A stretch of 64,000 nucleotides of DNA from Phytopythium helicoides (taxonomy: Eukaryota > Oomycota > Peronosporomycetes > Pythiales > Pythiaceae), in the NCBI GenBank assembly GCA_024867545.1, contig JANFNE010000012.1:496001-560000 (forward strand). The letters are read 5' to 3'. A model generated the notes under the pieces. It was not told the origin of the DNA and did no database searches. It saw only the letters and a list, made by a program, of their open reading frames with translations. Position 1 is the first letter of the stretch; each line of letters begins with the position of its first letter. Shown one piece after another: positions 18,135-28,169 of this stretch. Position numbers and translations under genes: made by a program.

Positions 18135-21128
18135 TTACGAAGACAACACCTGCACCCCTCGCGTGCTCGAGTTCCAGCATCGACTCTCCACCTTCGGCAT
18201 TGGTTTCCCATACAACACACAATCCACCGCAGCAGCCACATCCCAAATGATGTGACACAATCCAGGAGTCTCGCGATCCAACTCCACGATCACATCGAAG
18301 ATTGGACTCCCCGCTCGCTCCGTTCGCAACTTCCCATCCAGCTTCTGCTCCTTCACCTCCGACGCACTCATAATCACCTGCTGCGTCCCTCCCAACAACC
18401 CCTTCAACTCCGCATTCTTCATCAACGCATGGAAGTCACCATGCGCACTTGCCACCAAACGAGGACCGCGCTGACGAACAGTGGACGCCGCAGACACCTC
18501 CGCCTTCCGACCGATCTCGTCGATCACCATCGTCTCCACCGTGTGGTTCTGCACACACTCCACCATCACGCTAGCCTGCAACTCCAGAGACGGAACCATC
18601 ATGCGTCGAGCCCACCCGATGCAAGCGTGTGGCACCAGTCCGTCACCACCGATCTCGTTCGACGTGTCAATGATACACACGTTCTCTTGCGTCTCGGAGA
18701 TGCAGCGTGCAACGTCTCGGATGAGCGTGGTCTTGCCGGATCCGGGGTGTCCGAGTAACAGGATCGACTTTTCTCGGTGTTTCGCGCTAAGAAGTAGGTC
18801 GGAGAGCGCACTAGCAGCGTGGATGAGCGCTCGTCCGACTCGTAATGTGACGCCGTAGATCTCTTTTGTTTTGCTTCGCATGACGGATACTCGATGTAGT
18901 TGAGCGTCGATACCAGCGCGATTGTCACCTCCGATGCGAGTTTCTCCTCCGAGAAGCTCCAGCAACTTGTCGATGTCTTGCTTTGTTACCAGCTTGGACG
19001 CTGCTACTTCGTCAGGGGAACGCTTGTTGTTTATCAAGACATCCCATCCACTTCGACTGTTTTGATGGTTGATCTCGAGAGGTACACGCTTGCGTTTCCC
19101 AACGTACACATATGGAACTCGTCCGACGTCCAAACACACATCCACCAAGCGTTCACGGTAGTCTTCGACTCGCATCACAGCTTCGCGGTACTTGCGAGGA
19201 AGAATTGCCAATAATGAGTCAATTTCGCATTGGAGCTCGAGACGATGGAGAGGAAGTGAATCATCATCCTCCGTGACGTGCTCATCACTGTCATTTGATG
19301 ACCGAGGAACCAGACACTCGAGACTGCGAGGCTCATAGTCGCCAGCCTTGTCGAACCAGATACTCGGGATGCCATTGTTATCGACCGCGTTCGCACATCG
19401 ATCAGCTGTCATCCGGGTGATGCGGACCAGAGCGTTTCTCCATGGTCCTGCCTCGACAACAGTAGCATTTGGAGCGTTCAGAGGCAATGGTACCATGCGT
19501 AGACCCTCGTAGACGGTGGCAAAAAGCTGAGCGTTCTGCACCAGTCGCTGTTGGATGTGCGGACCAAGAGCTTGAATCTCACACGAATCTACACTCGTGG
19601 CAACGTGCGGCTGTGACTTGGAGACGAAGCTGAACCCGGACGCAGCGAAATGTTGAGACGATGGATCCAACCTTGCCAAGTTCGCCATCTGGGCCACGCT
19701 GACGTCTCGACGAGTAGAATCCACTACACTCTCAACCAGAAGCTGCAAATCGATGGTCTTGTTTGGCCGGACACCGCAGTCGAAATCGACCAGGTGACTT
19801 CCAAAATGCGCGTGCCAAGCCATTGCAGCACGACGTATTCCGAACATCGCCTTGGTGACGTTGTTGTCGCTCCACAAGCCTCGGAAAGCTTCCACCAGCA
19901 ACGTTCTGTAGAGATTCTGAACGAGAAGGATGACGGCAGGGTAAGCTTGGCTGTCACTTGCGATCGTGATACCTGCTAGGCATGGTTGGTTGGAGTTGGT
20001 GTGTTCGTGGCAGCTGTCGGAGAGTAAGAAATCGATGCCGATCACTTGTGGGTTTCCAATCACAAGTCGTCCTCGGTTCTCGATGAGAAAGTTTCGCAGT
20101 TGTGTATTGGTCGTAATGAGCTTGATGCTGCTGTTGAACATGATCGGCTCGTTTGGTAGTGGCGGTGGAAGTGGAGGTTGATATGACGTGGTAGTGTAGC
20201 TTGTCGTGGAGGTCGTGGAGGTGGTCGTGTTGTTTGAGGAAATGACCGGTTGATATCTGATTTTTTGTTCAACCGCTTGTTTGGTAGTGCCGTTTACCGG
20301 TAATGCAGCTTCGGGTTTCGCTGCAGTTGCGCATCGTTCAAATGTCATCTGGGTCACACGAGAAAGAATGGTTTTCCATTCACTTCCCGACATTTTTTTT
20401 GCATTTTTAGCTTGGAGTGGAAGAGGTAAAACCCTGAAGCAATAATGGAGGTTTGCAAGGACTTGGGCGTTTTGAGCAAGCTGTTGTTGCAACTGGGTGG
20501 ATAGATTGACCGTGTCGCAGGAAACACTGCTCGATGACAGCTGTGAATATCCCGAGAGTAAGTCTTTGCGCTTTGCAGCTTCTGGGTTAGATAACTTCAA
20601 CACCCGTTGAATTGGTGCATCGCGGGATGCCGGGTCAATGGCATGCTCAACGAGTAATTGCACGTCCAATGTTTTGGCTGGTGGTGCATCGGATCTGGCT
20701 TGTACGAGATTACATCCATACCGCGTAACCCAAGCTTGTGCGGGACCCTGGATGCCGTGCATTACTTTGACGACATTAACATCTGCCCAAAGACTCGAGA
20801 AAGCCGTTGTCAGGAGATCCCGGCTTAGGTTCTGCAGCATCAAAATGATAGCGGGGTGCCTCGGACTTTCGCTAGCGATAGCCACTGCAACAATACAAGG
20901 ACCGCGCTGCTGCATGTGCACAGGGCACTTGTTGGAGATAAGGAACTCGACACCGACGTTAAGTGGAATGACATGGGCGAAGCTGCCGTCGTTCTCATCA
21001 AGCACCTTCTTCAGCTGTTTGTCTGTTGCAATGTATCGAATCGGCCGCCCTGACGCCGTCGAACTAGCGCCTGAGCCCGTGGAGCTCGCAGTCGATGCTG
21101 CCGCAGTCTGCGGCGCTGACTTGGCCAT
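18135..21128 (-). CDS. Family copy A: two degenerate DEDD-exonuclease-like domains fused to a Ycf45/SpoIIIAA-type ATPase
   Basis: A 997-aa intronless protein. Domain 1 is about 25-240 and domain 2 about 330-540; each has the K-V-x-H ... F-G layout of the RNase D/WRN exonuclease Exo II region but lacks the catalytic acids. A Ser/Thr/Tyr-Pro linker ('TTSYQPPLPPPLPNEP') separates them. Residues from about 630 match Ycf45/SpoIIIAA ATPases: 'VTKQDIDKLLELLGG', 'DNRAGIDAQLHRVS', Walker A 'GHPGSGKT' at 793-800, 'IIDTSNEIGGDG', Walker B 'MVIDEIG' and 'VASAHGDF'. The open frame extends 32 codons upstream, but only from a TTG, and an initiator 'ctcactcc' lies at 21173-21180 between the two points, so the ATG at 21128 is chosen. 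Role unknown; nucleic-acid-dependent ATPase activity is inferred. Its 3' end differs from copies B and C by two codons. Confidence 0.85.
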   Translation of the reverse strand: MAKSAPQTAAASTASSTGSGASSTASGRPIRYIATDKQLKKVLDENDGSFAHVIPLNVGVEFLISNKCPVHMQQRGPCIVAVAIASESPRHPAIILMLQNLSRDLLTTAFSSLWADVNVVKVMHGIQGPAQAWVTRYGCNLVQARSDAPPAKTLDVQLLVEHAIDPASRDAPIQRVLKLSNPEAAKRKDLLSGYSQLSSSSVSCDTVNLSTQLQQQLAQNAQVLANLHYCFRVLPLPLQAKNAKKMSGSEWKTILSRVTQMTFERCATAAKPEAALPVNGTTKQAVEQKIRYQPVISSNNTTTSTTSTTSYTTTSYQPPLPPPLPNEPIMFNSSIKLITTNTQLRNFLIENRGRLVIGNPQVIGIDFLLSDSCHEHTNSNQPCLAGITIASDSQAYPAVILLVQNLYRTLLVEAFRGLWSDNNVTKAMFGIRRAAMAWHAHFGSHLVDFDCGVRPNKTIDLQLLVESVVDSTRRDVSVAQMANLARLDPSSQHFAASGFSFVSKSQPHVATSVDSCEIQALGPHIQQRLVQNAQLFATVYEGLRMVPLPLNAPNATVVEAGPWRNALVRITRMTADRCANAVDNNGIPSIWFDKAGDYEPRSLECLVPRSSNDSDEHVTEDDDSLPLHRLELQCEIDSLLAILPRKYREAVMRVEDYRERLVDVCLDVGRVPYVYVGKRKRVPLEINHQNSRSGWDVLINNKRSPDEVAASKLVTKQDIDKLLELLGGETRIGGDNRAGIDAQLHRVSVMRSKTKEIYGVTLRVGRALIHAASALSDLLLSAKHREKSILLLGHPGSGKTTLIRDVARCISETQENVCIIDTSNEIGGDGLVPHACIGWARRMMVPSLELQASVMVECVQNHTVETMVIDEIGRKAEVSAASTVRQRGPRLVASAHGDFHALMKNAELKGLLGGTQQVIMSASEVKEQKLDGKLRTERAGSPIFDVIVELDRETPGLCHIIWDVAAAVDCVLYGKPMPKVESRCWNSSTRGVQVLSS

Positions 21129-21675
21129 CGTGCACCCGCAAGCGAAAGCTCGAGCCCGAGGAGAAGAATCGCGGAGTGAGAAGGTCGGAGGGGAGTGCGT
21201 GGGAGTAGCACACTGACGCGACAAGGTGTGGAGGGAGGGTGGGAGCGCAAAGTATTGATTCTACGCATGTCCACTACAGCTGTATGGAGTCTAAAGCAGT
21301 TCATGCGGCGCGCAGTGATACAAGAGATGCCGGATGGTCACTAACACATGGTAGGGTGATGATCGTCAGTACAGAGCCAATGTGTAGCCATGCAGATCTG
21401 GTCTTGAACCGTGGCACCGTTCGCTGCTCCCGTCGTTTTCCCTCCGAGCCCAAAGCCATTGCCAGACGAGACCACAAGCACCCGCGTGGCCGTGGGAGGA
21501 CTCTCAGCAGCTCGAAACCGTGATCTCTGGATTTCGGCTATCACAGCATTTAAATGGTACAGTAGTCCATCAAGAATCCTTGGCCCAAGAATCCTCCTCA
21601 GGTTCCTCATGAAAAGAAGACGACGACGAAGAAAATCCTCATCAGACCACACCAAGGAACCTCGTCTCCAGTCTA
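21129..21675. promoter_or_regulatory. Duplicated spacer and promoter between copies A and B
   Basis: Almost identical to 24637-25183. It carries the initiator-like 'ctcactcc' (minus strand, 21173-21180) for copy A, and the 3' flank of copy B. No further gene is visible. Confidence 0.6.
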
Positions 21676-24636
21676 CTACAACACCTGCACCCCTCGCGTG
21701 CTCGAGTTCCAGCATCGACTCTCCACCTTCGGCATTGGTTTCCCATACAACACACAATCCACCGCAGCAGCCACATCCCAAATGATGTGACACAATCCAG
21801 GAGTCTCGCGATCCAACTCCACGATCACATCGAAGATTGGACTCCCCGCTCGCTCCGTTCGCAACTTCCCATCCAGCTTCTGCTCCTTCACCTCCGACGC
21901 ACTCATAATCACCTGCTGCGTCCCTCCCAACAACCCCTTCAACTCCGCATTCTTCATCAACGCATGGAAGTCACCATGCGCACTTGCCACCAAACGAGGA
22001 CCGCGCTGACGAACAGTGGACGCCGCAGACACCTCCGCCTTCCGACCGATCTCGTCGATCACCATCGTCTCCACCGTGTGGTTCTGCACACACTCCACCA
22101 TCACGCTAGCCTGCAACTCCAGAGACGGAACCATCATGCGTCGAGCCCACCCGATGCAAGCGTGTGGCACCAGTCCGTCACCACCGATCTCGTTCGACGT
22201 GTCAATGATACACACGTTCTCTTGCGTCTCGGAGATGCAGCGTGCAACGTCTCGGATGAGCGTGGTCTTGCCGGATCCGGGGTGTCCGAGTAACAGGATC
22301 GACTTTTCTCGGTGTTTCGCGCTAAGAAGTAGGTCGGAGAGCGCACTAGCAGCGTGGATGAGCGCTCGTCCGACTCGTAATGTGACGCCGTAGATCTCTT
22401 TTGTTTTGCTTCGCATGACGGATACTCGATGTAGTTGAGCGTCGATACCAGCGCGATTGTCACCTCCGATGCGAGTTTCTCCTCCGAGAAGCTCCAGCAA
22501 CTTGTCGATGTCTTGCTTTGTTACCAGCTTGGACGCTGCTACTTCGTCAGGGGAACGCTTGTTGTTTATCAAGACATCCCATCCACTTCGACTGTTTTGA
22601 TGGTTGATCTCGAGAGGTACACGCTTGCGTTTCCCAACGTACACATATGGAACTCGTCCGACGTCCAAACACACATCCACCAAGCGCTCACGGTAGTCTT
22701 CGACTCGCATCACAGCTTCGCGGTACTTGCGAGGAAGAATTGCCAATAATGAGTCAATTTCGCATTGGAGCTCGAGACGATGGAGAGGAAGTGAATCGTC
22801 ATCCTCCGTGACGTGCTCATCACTGTCATTTGATGACCGAGGAACCAGACACTCGAGACTGCGAGGCTCATAATCGCCAGCCTTGTCGAACCAGATACTC
22901 GGGATGCCATTGTTATCGACCGCGTTCGCACATCGATCAGCTGTCATCCGGGTGATGCGGACCAGAGCGTTTCTCCATGGTCCTGCCTCGACAACAGTAG
23001 CATTTGGAGCGTTCAGAGGCAATGGTACCATGCGTAGACCCTCGTAGACGGTGGCAAAAAGCTGAGCGTTCTGCACCAGTCGCTGTTGGATGTGCGGACC
23101 AAGAGCTTGAATCTCACACGAATCTACACTCGTGGCAACGTGCGGCTGTGACTTGGAGACGAAGCTGAACCCGGACGCAGCGAAATGTTGAGACGATGGA
23201 TCCAACCTTGCCAAGTTCGCCATCTGGGCCACGCTGACGTCTCGACGAGTAGAATCCACTACACTCTCAACCAGAAGCTGCAAATCGATGGTCTTGTTTG
23301 GCCGGACACCGCAGTCGAAATCGACCAGGTGACTTCCAAAATGCGCGTGCCAAGCCATTGCAGCACGACGTATTCCGAACATCGCCTTGGTGACGTTGTT
23401 GTCGCTCCACAAGCCTCGGAAAGCTTCCACCAGCAACGTTCTGTAGAGATTCTGAACGAGAAGGATGACGGCAGGGTAAGCTTGGCTGTCACTTGCGATC
23501 GTGATACCTGCTAGGCATGGTTGGTTGGAGTTGGTGTGTTCGTGGCAGCTGTCGGAGAGTAAGAAATCGATGCCGATCACTTGTGGGTTTCCAATCACAA
23601 GTCGTCCTCGGTTCTCGATGAGAAAGTTTCGCAGTTGTGTATTGGTCGTAATGAGCTTGATGCTGCCGTTGAACATGATTGGCTCGTTTGGTAGTGGCGG
23701 TGGAAGTGGAGGTTGATATGACGTGGTAGTGTAGCTTGTCGTGGAGGTGGTGGAGGTGGTTGTGTTGTTTGAGGAGATAACCGGTTGATATCTGCTTTTT
23801 TGTTTAACCGGTAATGCAGCTTTGATTTTCGCTGCATCGCATCGGTCAGATGTCATCTTGGTTACTCGAGTTAGAATGGTTGCCCACTCGCTTTTATCAG
23901 CTATACACGCGTTTTTGTCGCCAACAGGAAGCGGCAAGACGCGCAAACAGTAGTAGAGGTTTGCAAGGGCTTGGGCGTTCAGAACGAGCTGTTGCTGGGT
24001 CTGCAGTGAGAGTGTTTGGGTGCAACTCGACAAGTTGCTCGTCCCTATAGTTGCATAACCCGAAACAAATTTGTCTCTTTTTGCAGCTTGTGGATTTACC
24101 GTCCTCATGAACCGTGCGATCGTTACATCGATGCATGTCGAATCGATGACACACTCGAAAAGTGGTTGCAAGTCGACAGTCTTGGCTAGTGTTGCATTGG
24201 GATCGGTCGCCATCAAGCTACTTCCAAACCGAGCGAACCACGCCTGTGATGGGTGCTTCACGGCGTGCACGACTTTGACGACATTCACATCTGCCCAAAG
24301 TTTCTTGAAAGCAGTTGATAGGAGCTGCTTGTTGAGCTTCTGTACCATCAAGAACACCGCTGGGAACTTCGGACTCTCACTCGCGATGGCAATCGCGATG
24401 ACACATGGTGCTTGCTGCTCCTTGTGCATGGAGCAATCAATCGAGAGCAAAAACTCGATACCGACGTTCAGCATACTTTGGTGAGTGAATTTGCCATCGT
24501 TCTCATCAAGCACCTTCTTCAGCTGTTTGTCTGTTGCAATGTATCGAATCGGCCGCCCTGACGCCGTCGAACTAGCACCTGAGCCCGTGGAGCTCGCAGT
24601 CGATGCTGCCGCAGTCTGCGACGCTGACTTGGCCAT
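21676..24636 (-). CDS. Family copy B: two degenerate DEDD-exonuclease-like domains plus Ycf45/SpoIIIAA-type ATPase
   Basis: A 986-aa intronless protein. The N-terminal ~48 residues, the linker, domain 2 and the entire ATPase half are essentially identical to copy A. Domain 1 (about 50-245) is strongly diverged ('NVGIEFLLSIDCSMHKEQQ' against 'NVGVEFLISNKCPVHMQQR' in A). Walker A 'GHPGSGKT' is at 784-791. An initiator 'ctcactcc' at 24681-24688 supports the ATG at 24636. The stop is TAG directly after 'RGVQVL'. The tandem period to copy C is 3,508 bp. Function is unknown; an ATPase with a variable RNase H-fold recognition domain is the working inference. Confidence 0.85.
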   Translation of the reverse strand: MAKSASQTAAASTASSTGSGASSTASGRPIRYIATDKQLKKVLDENDGKFTHQSMLNVGIEFLLSIDCSMHKEQQAPCVIAIAIASESPKFPAVFLMVQKLNKQLLSTAFKKLWADVNVVKVVHAVKHPSQAWFARFGSSLMATDPNATLAKTVDLQPLFECVIDSTCIDVTIARFMRTVNPQAAKRDKFVSGYATIGTSNLSSCTQTLSLQTQQQLVLNAQALANLYYCLRVLPLPVGDKNACIADKSEWATILTRVTKMTSDRCDAAKIKAALPVKQKSRYQPVISSNNTTTSTTSTTSYTTTSYQPPLPPPLPNEPIMFNGSIKLITTNTQLRNFLIENRGRLVIGNPQVIGIDFLLSDSCHEHTNSNQPCLAGITIASDSQAYPAVILLVQNLYRTLLVEAFRGLWSDNNVTKAMFGIRRAAMAWHAHFGSHLVDFDCGVRPNKTIDLQLLVESVVDSTRRDVSVAQMANLARLDPSSQHFAASGFSFVSKSQPHVATSVDSCEIQALGPHIQQRLVQNAQLFATVYEGLRMVPLPLNAPNATVVEAGPWRNALVRITRMTADRCANAVDNNGIPSIWFDKAGDYEPRSLECLVPRSSNDSDEHVTEDDDSLPLHRLELQCEIDSLLAILPRKYREAVMRVEDYRERLVDVCLDVGRVPYVYVGKRKRVPLEINHQNSRSGWDVLINNKRSPDEVAASKLVTKQDIDKLLELLGGETRIGGDNRAGIDAQLHRVSVMRSKTKEIYGVTLRVGRALIHAASALSDLLLSAKHREKSILLLGHPGSGKTTLIRDVARCISETQENVCIIDTSNEIGGDGLVPHACIGWARRMMVPSLELQASVMVECVQNHTVETMVIDEIGRKAEVSAASTVRQRGPRLVASAHGDFHALMKNAELKGLLGGTQQVIMSASEVKEQKLDGKLRTERAGSPIFDVIVELDRETPGLCHIIWDVAAAVDCVLYGKPMPKVESRCWNSSTRGVQVL

Positions 24637-25183
24637 CGTGCACCCGCAAGCGAAAGCTCGAGCCCGAGGAGAAGAATCGCGGAGTGAGAAGGTCGGAGGG
24701 GAGTGCGTGGGCGGAGCACACTGACGCGACAAGGTGTGGAGGGAGGGTGGGAGCGCAAAGTATTGATTCTACGCATGTCCACTACAGCTGTATGGAGTCT
24801 AAAGCAGTTCATGCGGCGCGCAGTGATACACGAGATGCCGGATGGTCACTAACACATGGTAGGGTGATGATCGTCAGTACAGAGCCAATGTGTAGCCATG
24901 CAGATCTGGTCTTGAACCGTGGCACCGTTCGCTGCTCCCGTCGTTTTCCCTCCGAGCCCAAAGCCATTGCCAGACGAGACCACAAGCACCCGCGTGGCCG
25001 TGGGAGGACTCTCAGCAGCTCGAAACCGTGATCTCTGGATTTCGGCTATCACAGCATTTAAATGGTACAGTAGTCCATCAAGAATCCTTGGCCCAAGAAT
25101 CCTCCTCAGGTTCCTCATGAAAAGAAGACGACGACGAAGAAAATCCTCATCAGACCACACCAAGGAACCTCGTCTCCAGTCTA
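24637..25183. promoter_or_regulatory. Duplicated spacer and promoter between copies B and C
   Basis: Near-identical copy of 21129-21675, with the initiator-like 'ctcactcc' at 24681-24688 on the minus strand and the 3' flank of copy C. No additional gene is seen. Confidence 0.6.
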
Positions 25184-27355
25184 CTACAACACCTGCACCC
25201 CTCGCGTGCTCGAGTTCCAGCATCGACTCTCCACCTTCGGCATTGGTTTCCCATACAACACACAATCCACCGCAGCAGCCACATCCCAAATGATGTGACA
25301 CAATCCAGGAGTCTCGCGATCCAACTCCACGATCACATCGAAGATTGGACTCCCCGCTCGCTCCGTTCGCAACTTCCCATCCAGCTTCTGCTCCTTCACC
25401 TCCGACGCACTCATAATCACCTGCTGCGTCCCTCCCAACAACCCCTTCAACTCCGCATTCTTCATCAACGCATGGAAGTCACCATGCGCACTTGCCACCA
25501 AACGAGGACCGCGCTGACGAACAGTGGACGCCGCAGACACCTCCGCCTTCCGACCGATCTCGTCGATCACCATCGTCTCCACCGTGTGGTTCTGCACACA
25601 CTCCACCATCACGCTAGCCTGCAACTCCAGAGACGGAACCATCATGCGTCGAGCCCACCCGATGCAAGCGTGTGGCACCAGTCCGTCACCACCGATCTCG
25701 TTCGACGTGTCAATGATACACACGTTCTCTTGCGTCTCGGAGATGCAGCGTGCAACGTCTCGGATGAGCGTGGTCTTGCCGGATCCGGGGTGTCCGAGTA
25801 ACAGGATCGACTTTTCTCGGTGTTTCGCGCTAAGAAGTAGGTCGGAGAGCGCACTAGCAGCGTGGATGAGCGCTCGTCCGACTCGTAATGTGACGCCGTA
25901 GATCTCTTTTGTTTTGCTTCGCATGACGGATACTCGATGTAGTTGAGCGTCGATACCAGCGCGATTGTCACCTCCGATGCGAGTTTCTCCTCCGAGAAGC
26001 TCCAGCAACTTGTCGATGTCTTGCTTTGTTACCAGCTTGGACGCTGCTACTTCGTCAGGGGAACGCTTGTTGTTTATCAAGACATCCCATCCACTTCGAC
26101 TGTTTTGATGGTTGATCTCGAGAGGTACACGCTTGCGTTTCCCAACGTACACATATGGAACTCGTCCGACGTCCAAACACACATCCACCAAGCGTTCACG
26201 GTAGTCTTCGACTCGCATCACAGCTTCGCGGTATTTGGAAGGAAGAACATCCAGGAGCGAATCAATATCACACTCGAGGGCCAGTCGATGGAGCGGGAAA
26301 CCTTGACTTGCAACGACATCACTGTCTCTATCAATGCTAGATAAAAGGCACTCCAAACTGCGTGGCTGATAATCTGCCCGTTTGTCGAACCAAATGCTGG
26401 TCGCTCCCTTGTTGATAACCGAGTTCATACAGCGATCTAAGGTCATTTGCGTCACCTTTGTGAGGATATTCTTCCACTCAGTTGCAGTGACCGTACTTGC
26501 GTTTGAAGCACCAAACGGGATGGGAACGACTCGCAAATTGGAACAGATGGTTGCCAAGAGCTCAGCATTCTGAACTAATTGAAGCTGGATGGGTGGTGTA
26601 AGCTCGTTGGTGCACGAAGTCTCTCGCGTTCCCTGAAACTCAAACTTGGATTGAAATCCGAACGAAGATTGTGACAGTTGCTGGGAAGCAGAGTCAATCT
26701 TGGCATTTGTTGCAAGCTGAAGAACACTGCTTTCACGACTTGTCGAGTCGAACGCTTCTTCAAAGAGCAGTTGGATGTCGACAGTCTTCGTCGGCTTGAT
26801 GTTATCGCCAGCTTCGACGAGTTGCCTCTGAAAGAAAGAATACCAAGCCGCAGCAACGCGGTGAATAGCATACATGACCTTGACTACGCTCCCATCCGCC
26901 CACAAACCTCGAATTGCCTCAATCAACAAGGTCGAATCGATCTTTTTCACCAAAAGAACCAGTGCTAGGTCCTTGGAGCTATTACTCGCAATGGCTATTG
27001 CTCCGATGCAAGGAGTTGCAGGCTGCTCTTGATGTTGCGGGCAATTGTCAATAAGCATCACGTCAATCCCGACAACTTGAGAGTTCCCAAACACCAACTT
27101 CCCTCCATTCTCAGCCAAGAAAGCCTGCAGTTGTGCCGTCTCTCGAATGTACTTGACTTGGCGTTGAGGGACAGCTGGCATAGGAATCGATCTTGGTATC
27201 ACGACTGCAGGCAAGTGACTTGCTTTCGTTGCCATGCACTTTTTTGTGAACTTTGGCTTCGCTGCAGGAGAATCTTTCCCACCTGGTGCTAGTGCTTTCT
27301 TCTTGGCGGAGCTAGATGCCGCCGTTGCAACCTTGGGATTCTTGGGATTCGTCAT
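25184..27355 (-). CDS. Family copy C: single degenerate exonuclease-like domain plus Ycf45/SpoIIIAA-type ATPase
   Basis: A 723-aa intronless protein. The N-terminus is Lys/Ala-rich. One exonuclease-like domain spans about 65-290 ('VVGIDVMLIDNCPQHQ', 'KVMYAIHRVAAAWYSFF', 'PTKTVDIQLLFEEAFD'). The ATPase half has Walker A 'GHPGSGKT' at 521-528. Up to plus-strand position ~26230 the DNA is identical to copies A and B; beyond that it diverges abruptly, marking a conversion or duplication boundary inside the gene near the 'KYREAVMRVEDYRE' segment. ATG 27355 is preferred over an in-frame GTG three codons upstream. It may represent the ancestral one-domain form. It is head-to-head with the MATE gene at 28170. 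Confidence 0.83.
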   Translation of the reverse strand: MTNPKNPKVATAASSSAKKKALAPGGKDSPAAKPKFTKKCMATKASHLPAVVIPRSIPMPAVPQRQVKYIRETAQLQAFLAENGGKLVFGNSQVVGIDVMLIDNCPQHQEQPATPCIGAIAIASNSSKDLALVLLVKKIDSTLLIEAIRGLWADGSVVKVMYAIHRVAAAWYSFFQRQLVEAGDNIKPTKTVDIQLLFEEAFDSTSRESSVLQLATNAKIDSASQQLSQSSFGFQSKFEFQGTRETSCTNELTPPIQLQLVQNAELLATICSNLRVVPIPFGASNASTVTATEWKNILTKVTQMTLDRCMNSVINKGATSIWFDKRADYQPRSLECLLSSIDRDSDVVASQGFPLHRLALECDIDSLLDVLPSKYREAVMRVEDYRERLVDVCLDVGRVPYVYVGKRKRVPLEINHQNSRSGWDVLINNKRSPDEVAASKLVTKQDIDKLLELLGGETRIGGDNRAGIDAQLHRVSVMRSKTKEIYGVTLRVGRALIHAASALSDLLLSAKHREKSILLLGHPGSGKTTLIRDVARCISETQENVCIIDTSNEIGGDGLVPHACIGWARRMMVPSLELQASVMVECVQNHTVETMVIDEIGRKAEVSAASTVRQRGPRLVASAHGDFHALMKNAELKGLLGGTQQVIMSASEVKEQKLDGKLRTERAGSPIFDVIVELDRETPGLCHIIWDVAAAVDCVLYGKPMPKVESRCWNSSTRGVQVL

Positions 27356-28169
27356 CCCTCTCACCGCGAGAATTCACAAATGAGGCCCGAAACAAGAGAG
27401 CTGGAGAAGAATCTTAGTAAAGTCCCGGGCCGGCATATCTTGAGTTCTGTATGCGTATCGGCAACTCTGTGGTGAAAGGTTGAGTCGTTAGAACACATCA
27501 CTCGCTTCGTCATTGGAGACTCTCAAGCACGGCTGCTTTGATTGCTTTTCCTCCTCCCTTCTTGGAAACCAATGTCAATCAATTTTGGAAAATCTGGCTC
27601 GTCCTGCTGTTTCACTCGAAACAGAAACCCGTGCAGCTTGGGTTGCAACGACTGCATTCGGGAACCCCACGACGTGAAAAGTCAAGAGGTTCTGGATCTT
27701 GACAACAACCTGTAGAGGTGGTCATTATTCCAATTCCAACCGTGCGAGATGTGCATAACTCGCAAACCAGTGATTCACGATCCTCTGCGTCGAACTTCTG
27801 GACTCGCACCGTTCCTTCCACGACTCAATCCGCTTCAGCAAGAAGGGAACACCGCTGAAAGTTGACATGTTCGAAGCTTGGAGCTTCAGCAGTTCCCTCA
27901 CCTCGCTGCGTTAGCGCATCCACATCCGACTACCCAGTAGTCAAACGTGAAATGCAACTACGTCAGACTGTTGACACGCAACTGACTCCACTCGCCATCG
28001 ATGACATCGGAGCCCGCGAACCTTGGTCCATCCAGCTGCACTCGCCTCCATCGTCATCAATTGGTCGCCCCAGGCGTTGGCTCGAGCTCTCCGGCCTCAG
28101 CTCGCTGCATTCCAAGACTTTCCCGCTCCAAGTGAGACCGTCGGAGCCCTAGGAAGCCCAAGGGAGACC
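27356..28169. other. Divergent spacer between copy C and the second MATE gene
   Basis: No gene is visible. From about 27850 it is the outer end of a palindrome arm whose partner ends near 34058. It includes 'gactacccagtagtc', matching 'gactacctagtagtc' in the other arm. The region presumably holds both promoters. Confidence 0.45.

Noticed and set aside
21129..21224. 32-residue Arg/Ser-rich N-terminal extension (possible organelle presequence) of family copies A and B
   Set aside because: Begins at TTG, is not present in the right-block copies, and contains the likely transcription initiator.
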